Position numbers and translations under genes: made by a program. DNA of 57,855 nt from positions 1-57,855 of the forward strand of contig JADZEW010000005.1 of assembly GCA_020850325.1 (NCBI GenBank), read 5' to 3'. This document shows positions 52,065 to 57,855 of this stretch, piece after piece. A model generated the notes under the pieces. That model was not told the origin of the DNA, did no database searches, and was given only the letters and a program-made list of their open reading frames with translations. The stretch is from Methanoregulaceae archaeon (GTDB taxonomy: Bacteria; Armatimonadota; Fimbriimonadia; Fimbriimonadales; Fimbriimonadaceae). Numbering within the stretch: position 1 is the first letter of the stretch; each line of letters opens with the position of its first letter.

Positions 52065-52907
52065 GTGCGCGAGGACTTCGACGAACTGCGAATACCCTCC
52101 GAAATCGTGGAGCGTTATCCACCGGACCGCTTCGTCTTGTTCGACTTGCTCCGGAGTCAGGTTCCCGATACGCTGTTGAAAGAAATCGCGCTTGCGGATT
52201 ACGGCCAGGAGGTTCAGAGGCATCTTGATGCCCTGAAGCGTGTTCGCAATAGGCAGGGTGAGGACCAACGGCTTGACTGGTATCCGCGCGAAGTTCTAGA
52301 GCTGGTGCGCTGGGGTGCCCCCAAGGAGTGGCCAGCTCACGACCGACAACTTGCGACATCATTCTGCGCTTGTGCACTCATCGTGATGCCGTGGGCGGCC
52401 AGCGACGAGGGATTCCTCGAAGCGGACTCGGTGGCCGCGCTGCTCATCGCGGTTCCCGAACTCGATTCAGATCTCATCGTGCCGCTGATCAAGCTGCTCG
52501 TGGAACTCCTCGTTCACAGCGAACCATGGGACGAAGACTATCTGTACGTGGCGTTTGGATGCGTCTATCTTCTGTACCGAGTCGAAGGCGCAGATTGGAT
52601 GCGGTGGGCGGATTGGTTCGCGACCACCGAGCGAGAGGCTCTGCCGTGGCACTCCACGATGTATCCCCAAGCCCATTCGTTTCTGGAGATTCGATCGACG
52701 GTATCTCACGAGCGGTTTCAGGTCTTGGTCGAGGAGCTTCTGAAGGTTCCCGAGCTTGCCCCCGAGTTCAAAGCGAGCATGGAACGGGCCGCGTTGGTCG
52801 AGGATGAGGGCTTGGCCAAAGTCCTTGGCAAGGTCGCCATTCATGGGGTCTCAGCGATCTGGCAGATGGCGAAGTCGCGGCTCCAAGATATCTTTCGCCG
52901 GCGGTGA
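52065..52907 (+). CDS. Hypothetical protein, mostly helical
   Basis: 280 residues, helical and acidic, with no signal peptide and a basic C-terminus (MAKSRLQDIFRRR). Tryptophan-rich central segment (YRVEGADWMRWADWFATTEREALPWHS). I do not recognise a family. It shares interlocked promoters with the M50 protease on the other strand and lies 39 bases before the CoA-transferase gene. A role linked to either neighbour is possible but unsupported by motif. Confidence 0.6.
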   Translation: MREDFDELRIPSEIVERYPPDRFVLFDLLRSQVPDTLLKEIALADYGQEVQRHLDALKRVRNRQGEDQRLDWYPREVLELVRWGAPKEWPAHDRQLATSFCACALIVMPWAASDEGFLEADSVAALLIAVPELDSDLIVPLIKLLVELLVHSEPWDEDYLYVAFGCVYLLYRVEGADWMRWADWFATTEREALPWHSTMYPQAHSFLEIRSTVSHERFQVLVEELLKVPELAPEFKASMERAALVEDEGLAKVLGKVAIHGVSAIWQMAKSRLQDIFRRR

Positions 52908-52946
52908 CCCAAGCATGGGTCGCCCAGTCCATTCCAAAATGAATCA

Positions 52947-54224
52947 ATGCGACTTGCTGCGTCGGCACTAGAGGCCGTTTCGGGGATTGGTTCTGGTGAT
53001 CGAGTTTATGTCCACGGCATGGCCGCGGCGCCTCAGGCGCTCGTCAAGGCTCTCGCCGAACGAAAGGACCAACTCCGAGACGTTGAGATCGTTCAACTCC
53101 ACACCGAAGGCGTAGCACCGTATGCAACTCCCGATATGGCGGGCCACTTCCGCGTCAACGCGCTGTTCATGGGTGCCAACATCCGCGGCGCAGTCAACGA
53201 CGGACGCGCCGACTTTATCCCGGTGTTCCTCAGCGAAGTTCCGAAGATGTTCCTCCAGGGCATTCTGCCCCTCGATGCCGTACTCATCCAGGTTTCGCCC
53301 CCCGATCGCCATGGCTTCTGTTCGTTGGGCGTTTCAATCGAGGCGACCCGCGCGGCGACGCTCTCTGCAAAGCGCGTCATCGCCCAGATCAACCGCCATA
53401 TGCCGCGCACCCACGGCGACGGCGTCATCCATGTGAACAGTCTGACCGCGGTTTGCGAGCACCACGAGCCGCTCCCTGAGCACTTGCCGGGCGCTCCCGG
53501 CGAGGTCGAGAGCAAGATCGGCCGCTTCTGCGCGGAACTCATCGAAGACGGATCGACGCTGCAGATGGGCATCGGCGGCATCCCCGACGCCGTGCTTGCC
53601 GCTTTGAAGAACCACAAGGACCTCGGCGTTCATTCGGAGATGTTCTCCGACGGCGTGATCGAACTGGTCGAGAAGGGAATCATCAACGGAAGCAAGAAGC
53701 GCGTCCACCCCGGCAAACTGGTCGCCAGCTTCGTGCTCGGCTCGCGCCGGCTGTTCGATTTCGTGGACGACAATCCGCAAGTGGCGATGCTGGATGTCGC
53801 CTACATCAACGACGCGGCGGTTATCCGCCGCAACCCGAAGGTCGTAGCGATCAACAGCGCGATCGAAGTCGATATCACCGGCCAAGTGTGCGCCGACTCG
53901 ATCGGCACGAAGATGTATAGCGGCGTGGGTGGACAGATGGACTTCATCCGCGGCGCCTCGCTCTCCGAAGGCGGAAAGCCGATGATTGCGCTACCGTCGG
54001 TGACCAGTCGGGGCGAGTCACGGATCGTGCCCGAAATCAAGCCTGGCGGCGGCGTGGTGACGACCCGCGCCAACGTCCACTACATCATCACGGAGTACGG
54101 TGTGGCCTACCTGTACGGCAAGAATCTGCGCCAGCGAGCGCGAGCTCTCATCAACATCGCCCACCCGGACCACCGGGAAACGCTTGAGCGGTACGCCGCC
54201 GAGCGATTTGGCTCGCACGACTGA
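52947..54224 (+). CDS. Acetyl-CoA hydrolase/transferase family (4-hydroxybutyrate CoA-transferase type)
   Basis: 425 residues. It shows the family order: SGDRVYVHGMAAAPQALVKAL, GANIRGAVNDGRADFIPVFLSEVP, IEDGSTLQMGIGGIPDAVLAAL, the catalytic Glu231 in LGVHSEMFSDGVIEL, and VGGQMDFIRGASLSEGGKPMIALPS. It transfers CoA between acetyl-CoA and a short organic acid. Members include 4-hydroxybutyrate, acetate and butyrate CoA-transferases; the sequence does not decide the acid. A CAAAAT box lies 6 bases before the ATG and there is no Shine-Dalgarno site. A dispersed repeat follows the stop. Confidence 0.9.
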   Translation: MRLAASALEAVSGIGSGDRVYVHGMAAAPQALVKALAERKDQLRDVEIVQLHTEGVAPYATPDMAGHFRVNALFMGANIRGAVNDGRADFIPVFLSEVPKMFLQGILPLDAVLIQVSPPDRHGFCSLGVSIEATRAATLSAKRVIAQINRHMPRTHGDGVIHVNSLTAVCEHHEPLPEHLPGAPGEVESKIGRFCAELIEDGSTLQMGIGGIPDAVLAALKNHKDLGVHSEMFSDGVIELVEKGIINGSKKRVHPGKLVASFVLGSRRLFDFVDDNPQVAMLDVAYINDAAVIRRNPKVVAINSAIEVDITGQVCADSIGTKMYSGVGGQMDFIRGASLSEGGKPMIALPSVTSRGESRIVPEIKPGGGVVTTRANVHYIITEYGVAYLYGKNLRQRARALINIAHPDHRETLERYAAERFGSHD

Positions 54225-54228
54225 ACAG

Positions 54229-54275
54229 GCCCCTCCCTTTCACTCCGGTGAGAGGGAGGGCAGGGGAGGGAGAGT
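54229..54275. repeat. Dispersed intergenic repeat, CCCTCCCTTT family (copy 2)
   Basis: The first 26 bases match the copy at 9115 with one difference (A for G). CCCTCCCTTTCAC pairs with GTGAGAGGGAGGG around TCCG. A related arm (CCTCCTCTCC..GGAAAGGAGG) continues up to 54345. It fills the gap between convergent genes and may terminate both. Confidence 0.75.
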
Positions 54276-54344
54276 CCCCAAGGTCCACCCCACCACGTCG
54301 CGAGAACATCCTCTCCACCCCCTCCTCTCCGAGGGAAAGGAGGG

Positions 54345-55148
54345 TTATGCCGTCGACCCGAAGATGTGCGGCGATACGGCGGGCAACGGGGCGACAGACG
54401 GGCAGACATCCTCGGGACAGATCTTGGCCAACTCGAGGATGTTGATCCCCACCGGGCGCATCGCCCGGCCGGGCATCAGGCCAAGGGCAATCTGCTCGTC
54501 GCGCAGCTTGCGTAGCGCCTCCTGAACCGGCACCTTCGACTTCACCACCACCGCGATGGCGTTCGTGAGCAACTCCTGAAAGAACGCCCGCCGGTACGTG
54601 AAATCCACCACCACGTCCGCATACTGCTTGGTCGGGTCGACGAACACCTCGTAGCTCGGTCGAACAAACCGCTGATACCGATCGATCGCCCACTCCAGCG
54701 AACTGCCGCGCTCCTTAACGTCGCGCAGGATCCGCCCGATGAGCCGCTGGTCGGCCTCGACGTCGAGAAAGACGGTGAGGTCGAAGAGGTGGGCCACCGG
54801 CTCGGCGAGCACGAACAGCCCCTCGACGAGGATGACCGGTTTAGGTCCGACTCGGATCGCCGCGGGCGTTTGGGTTTGCGTCGCAAAGTCGTACGCCGGC
54901 GTCATCGCCACCTCTCCGCGCATGAGCTGCTCCAAATCGCGCACCATCCCGTCGAGGTCCAAGTGGGCCGGGTGGTCGAAGTTGATGTCGTGGGCATCGA
55001 CCGTGCGTGTGCCATCCACGCTTCGGAAATACTGATCCATGCTGACGAGCGCTGCCGCCTCGCCCACCATGCCCAGCACCTTGCGCGCCAGGTACGTCTT
55101 GCCCGACCCCGAACCGCCGGCGATGCCGATGAGCAGGGGGCGTTCCAT
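54345..55148 (-). CDS. udk: Uridine kinase-like P-loop kinase
   Basis: 267 residues of the phosphoribulokinase/uridine kinase family. Walker A is GGSGSGKT (11-18), followed by VSMDQYFR, NFDHPAHLDLDGM and the Walker B/lid region PVILVEGLFVL, then FLDVEADQRLIGRILRDVKERGSS. The order matches bacterial uridine kinases, which phosphorylate uridine and cytidine for salvage. It is about 55 residues longer than E. coli Udk, with an added C-terminal segment (LMPGRAMRPVGINILELAK). A related nucleotide or pantothenate-type kinase cannot be excluded. Confidence 0.78.
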   Translation of the reverse strand: MERPLLIGIAGGSGSGKTYLARKVLGMVGEAAALVSMDQYFRSVDGTRTVDAHDINFDHPAHLDLDGMVRDLEQLMRGEVAMTPAYDFATQTQTPAAIRVGPKPVILVEGLFVLAEPVAHLFDLTVFLDVEADQRLIGRILRDVKERGSSLEWAIDRYQRFVRPSYEVFVDPTKQYADVVVDFTYRRAFFQELLTNAIAVVVKSKVPVQEALRKLRDEQIALGLMPGRAMRPVGINILELAKICPEDVCPSVAPLPAVSPHIFGSTA

Positions 55149-55257
55149 GGGTTCAGTCTACCGAGCTTTGAAGAGCCCACGGCACAAGTCGACTCTCCTG
55201 ATTGACAGTAGCTGCACTGGCCAGCCAGGCATACTGGTAAAACTACCGGGAAAAACG

Positions 55258-55285
55258 CTTTCTTTCTTTCTTTCTTTCTTTCTTT
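55258..55285 (+). repeat. Tetranucleotide microsatellite, seven CTTT units
   Basis: Seven perfect CTTT units end 6 bases before a TATACT box. They cover the place where a -35 would lie (55269-55274). Gain or loss of a unit would shift upstream elements by four bases. The array is the only perfect one of its kind I noticed in the window. Confidence 0.9.
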
Positions 55286-55291
55286 CTCCCT

Positions 55292-55297
55292 TATACT
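55292..55297 (+). promoter_or_regulatory. -10 box next to the CTTT repeat
   Basis: TATACT lies 7 bases before the ATG; GAGGG between them may also serve as a weak Shine-Dalgarno site. Confidence 0.6.
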
Positions 55298-55304
55298 TGA
55301 GGGT

Positions 55305-56567
55305 ATGAGACGGTTGCTGGGTCTTATCGGCGTCGCGAGCACGCTTTGTGCTTCTGCATTGGGTCAGGGTCCTGGTCCCGGCACCGACCCATCGCACACC
55401 GTATCCTTTGGTTCGGCGAAGGTTGGAAGTGTGCTCGTCAACTTGACTCCAGGTCAGAAGGTCAGTGGCAGCGGGGTCGAGTTCGGTCTCAGATTAAAGA
55501 TGCTGCCCAGCGCGAACTACGGAGTTCAACCTGAGATAACTGGGATCTTCGCTCAATCCGTCAAGATTTCGATGAACGGAACACTCGGTGAACTACTCAA
55601 CGAGCAGGGCGAGTGGGACACGGAGATGGACTTTCAACCGATGTTCCGGTTTACCTCGACCGTGTTCAATCACCTTCAGACGATCCAGATCAACGTTGAG
55701 ATCGAGTATGTGCTTGAGTCGTCTACAACGGTGTATCCGTTGACCTACGAGCACACGTACACGGTAACGGCGCACAACGTGCTTCAGAATCTTGGGAACA
55801 GCATGAACAACGCGGTTCCGCCCGCGTACGATGCCCTGTTTGAAGCCGATGCCAACGCCACGACATCCGCTGCTGACAATAAACTGAAGCCGGCTCACAT
55901 CGTGATTCCAGGGGCCACAGCGATGTCAGAGACCAAGGAAACTATTTTGGAGCGGCTTCTCCAAGCAACGGTGTTCTGCGCCAGCACCCACGGGAGCGCG
56001 ACCAAGCTGTCAGACTCGGATTCGAGCGAGTTCGTCTTCTTCGAGGAGATGGCACTACGAGTGGCGGCCAAACCCGCGGCGGGAACTCCGAAGCTAAACC
56101 TAGTTGCGCTATGGGCTTGCGCTGCGGGCAGCGATCCGGCCGCCAACTATCTCGGGGTTGGGGACTCAGCGATAAACAGGGCGCTGGTGGGGTTCACGCA
56201 GGATGTGTCAATCCACGTCTGGACACAAGAGGAGTACAGTGAGTGGGAAGATACAGAGGCGCCTACGCTTCCGTCTAAGAAACTGTCAGATCATGCTGCA
56301 CTGTTCTGGACACGCTTGAAACTAGGTGACACCGTTATGGAGGCACTCGCTGCTTGCGATGCTACCTACGCGACGGTGCCCTCATCGTGGGTTCCACCGT
56401 CTAGTTCGGAGGAACTAATACCACCACCACCGGAGGCAAAAATGGTTTGCTTTGGTGACGCTCTAACGCGCCTGTTCTACGTTTACCTCACGCTTACACA
56501 ACGGCAGGCAAATATCAATCCGATCAAAAACTGGGTGAGGCTGGACGTGCCGCTGGAGGAACAGTGA
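55305..56567 (+). CDS. Secreted protein with caspase/gingipain-like His-Cys pattern
   Basis: 420 residues. Signal peptide MRRLLGLIGVASTLCASALG, then a Pro/Gly linker and a beta-rich region (about 35-165). The second half resembles clan CD peptidases: a strand ending in His229 (LLQATVFCASTHGSATK), a strand ending in Cys272 (LNLVALWACAAGSDPAANYLG), then ALVGFTQDV and AALFWTRLKLGDTVMEAL. That order is seen in caspase-like and CHAT-type domains. The likeness is by eye and no family name is firm. The stop overlaps the next gene's start region by four bases, so the two form an operon. The promoter carries a CTTT repeat. Confidence 0.6.
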   Translation: MRRLLGLIGVASTLCASALGQGPGPGTDPSHTVSFGSAKVGSVLVNLTPGQKVSGSGVEFGLRLKMLPSANYGVQPEITGIFAQSVKISMNGTLGELLNEQGEWDTEMDFQPMFRFTSTVFNHLQTIQINVEIEYVLESSTTVYPLTYEHTYTVTAHNVLQNLGNSMNNAVPPAYDALFEADANATTSAADNKLKPAHIVIPGATAMSETKETILERLLQATVFCASTHGSATKLSDSDSSEFVFFEEMALRVAAKPAAGTPKLNLVALWACAAGSDPAANYLGVGDSAINRALVGFTQDVSIHVWTQEEYSEWEDTEAPTLPSKKLSDHAALFWTRLKLGDTVMEALAACDATYATVPSSWVPPSSSEELIPPPPEAKMVCFGDALTRLFYVYLTLTQRQANINPIKNWVRLDVPLEEQ

Positions 56568-57673
56568 TGCTAGCACTTCTTGCTTATACTTCGGTTCTGG
56601 GAACGAGCATACTTCCAAATGAGGAGATTGCTCTTGAGAAGTTGCAGTCGATCTGGCGAGCCGCTACAGGAGGCACCACTCGGGAGCCGTTTGTTGTCAC
56701 GAACCGATGGTCATCAGGGGACGGCAAATCCGGTCAGTTGACGTTCTCAAACTCAGATACCCTGTCTTACCACTTCGCTGACACGAGAATCTACAGTGGC
56801 CAGTTTGCACGCGAGAAGGACACCGCACATATGCCAGTGCTTCACGAGTCCATCTTAAACGAGCGCGCTCTTGCGGTCGTAACCTTGCTGGTTCCGAGTC
56901 GATTTACCTTTAGAGCTGAGGCTCAGGGGTACGCCGAGGATCGCTCGGATTATAGACTAAGTTGGTCGTTCATGGTAGATGGTCATCCAACTCATTGGAA
57001 TCCGGTCGATTTGCACATCGATGCACGAACATCAAAGCCTATCCGACTCCGAGCGCCTTCCTTTCCCTGGACAACTGACCCCGCCCTCAAGCCTCGATTC
57101 TCCGAGGAACATTGCTATCAGACGGCCTGGGCGAAGTACCTCGAGGTCAAACCGATTTCGGTAGCGGCCGAGGTTCGCTATGGCGCACGCTGGGTCAGTC
57201 CCAAACTGGAGCAGGATCCAGAAACACTCGCGAGGGCCACGATACCGTACGCCTATTGGGCGAGCGACAAGTATCGAGTCCATTTGGCTGAACAGCGAGC
57301 CGTGCTCGCGTATTCGTTCAGGTTCGGATGGCAGAATGTGCTTGTTGATGCCGTCACCGGCGAAGCCATGTTGGTGTGGGGTATCGACCTCCGGGATAGC
57401 GGTCGGTCAGTTGGGGAGCGGACACTAACCGATCCCGTGCCAGGCAAAACATGGCACTTGATCAAGGAGCCCAAGGTGACAGGATCCCTACGGGTCTCAA
57501 TGTCGAGGGCGACAAGGTCTGTTGCAACAAAGATGATCGCGCTCCGAAGCGATCAGCTCACGCTCGTTGGGCAATATGACCCCGCCTCAAAGCTCCTCTG
57601 GGTCGACCATTCGGCCGGGGCAAAGTGCTACGAGGTGACCGGCGAACTTGCGCGAGTGCTAGCCAAGGACTGA
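56564..57673 (+). CDS. Exported hypothetical protein, partner of the clan CD-like gene
   Basis: 369 residues from GTG, or 368 from the ATG next to it; GGAGGAA lies 7 bases before the GTG. A short hydrophobic N-terminus (MLALLAYTSVLGTS) may be a signal peptide. The body is beta-rich with many Trp and Tyr. A segment near 240-275 (YRVHLAEQRAVLAYSFRFGWQNVLVDAVTGEAMLVWG) has the ring of a PepSY-type domain, a protease-inhibitor-like fold. If so it could restrain the first gene's product; this is inference. No family is recognised with confidence. Confidence 0.6.
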   Translation: MMLALLAYTSVLGTSILPNEEIALEKLQSIWRAATGGTTREPFVVTNRWSSGDGKSGQLTFSNSDTLSYHFADTRIYSGQFAREKDTAHMPVLHESILNERALAVVTLLVPSRFTFRAEAQGYAEDRSDYRLSWSFMVDGHPTHWNPVDLHIDARTSKPIRLRAPSFPWTTDPALKPRFSEEHCYQTAWAKYLEVKPISVAAEVRYGARWVSPKLEQDPETLARATIPYAYWASDKYRVHLAEQRAVLAYSFRFGWQNVLVDAVTGEAMLVWGIDLRDSGRSVGERTLTDPVPGKTWHLIKEPKVTGSLRVSMSRATRSVATKMIALRSDQLTLVGQYDPASKLLWVDHSAGAKCYEVTGELARVLAKD

Positions 57674-57729
57674 TTCATCGACATCCTTGGTCACTATCGA
57701 TGGCTATTCTCGCGAGGTCTCTGTCCGTT

Positions 57730-57790
57730 TGGTCTGCCCCCCGGAATCCGGGCCAGTGATACCATTAGACTCCGCTTGAAGGAGTCAACT
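57730..57790 (+). mobile_element. Left end of an IS3-family element
   Basis: TGGTCTGCCCCCCGGAATCC resembles the terminal inverted repeat of IS3-family elements, and the transposase orfA begins 61 bases in. AAGGAG lies 7 bases before the orfA start. The target duplication and right end are outside the window. Confidence 0.6.
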
Positions 57791-57855
57791 TTGAAGAAAT
57801 CGAGATTCAGCGAAGAGCAGATCGTCCGGATCCTGAACGAGGTCAGTTCGGGCAA
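57791..57855 (+). CDS. IS3-family transposase OrfA, N-terminal fragment
   Basis: From a TTG, the 21 complete codons read MKKSRFSEEQIVRILNEVSS and onward, the standard start of the HTH_Tnp_1 helix-turn-helix of IS3 (IS407/IS511-like) OrfA proteins. The frame is open at the window edge. A programmed frameshift into orfB would be expected further on. Confidence 0.88.
   Translation, partial: MKKSRFSEEQIVRILNEVSSG

Overview
The window looks like chromosome of a flagellated, didermic-type, high-GC bacterium. Pointers are PEP-CTERM secreted proteins, a dense FliK-FlgD-FlgE hook cluster, Planctomycetes/Armatimonadota-like WD40 giants, and many genes with a TANNNT box 5-8 bases before the start codon instead of a Shine-Dalgarno site. 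Armatimonadota (Fimbriimonas-like) is my best guess, but that is inference; nothing in the window proves the phylum.

Layout. 1-5.2 kb: tail of an IS110-like transposase, a thioredoxin-type arsenate reductase, and a tight leftward operon pntA1-pntA2-pntB-fhs (proton-translocating transhydrogenase plus formate-THF ligase). 5.4-9.1 kb: a PEP-CTERM protein with a strong terminator, then a leftward Mu-like capsid cassette (protease/scaffold, decoration protein, gpT-like major head protein, small membrane coiled-coil protein, possible connector) with no terminase, portal, tail or integrase. 9.1-10.6 kb: two dispersed repeats, a consensus promoter, an orphan small protein, an Rhs/YD-repeat scrap and another orphan. 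10.6-15.4 kb: era, a glycoside-hydrolase-like protein with RNase E-like basic arms, and a HAD phosphatase. 15.5-19.2 kb: fliK, flgD, a TIGR02530-type flagellar gene and flgE. 19.3-22.8 kb: an alpha/beta hydrolase without its serine, divergent from two peptide-type ABC permeases. 22.9-27.4 kb: a secreted RCC1/PKD protein and a secreted subtilisin. 27.5-32.9 kb: two convergent, overlapping genes that share a P-loop (AAA_35-like) ATPase module, one fused to a membrane segment, coiled coil and WD40 propeller, the other to a SARP-type regulator. 33-34.2 kb: DinB-like, small membrane and LuxR-HTH genes.

34.7-41.5 kb: a ribosomal protein operon, rplC-rplD-rplW-rplB-rpsS-rplV-rpsC-rplP-rpmC-rpsQ-rplN-rplX-rplE, with its own promoter. 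It lacks rpsJ at the front and stops at a terminator after rplE, where rpsN, rpsH, rplF and the rest would normally follow. Directly behind sits a 1577-residue DUF4011-type helicase-nuclease of the kind found in defence islands. 46.3-55.1 kb: small metabolic, regulatory and secreted genes (cupin, a frameshifted gene, CHAD, a second PEP-CTERM protein, phosphodiester glycosidase-like, DUF1579-like, M50-CBS protease, CoA-transferase, uridine kinase-like). 55.2-57.7 kb: a two-gene secreted operon whose promoter carries seven CTTT repeats and whose first product has a His-Cys caspase/gingipain-like pattern. The window ends in the left end of an IS3-family element.

Most notable: (i) tandem copies of a dispersed hairpin repeat inside fliK, one nearly identical to an intergenic copy 18 kb away; (ii) the paired AAA_35 genes; (iii) the CTTT-repeat promoter in front of a clan CD-like protein; (iv) recurrent leaderless-type promoters; (v) the truncated ribosomal operon followed by a defence-type helicase. 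All functions are read from sequence by eye; no database search was possible.
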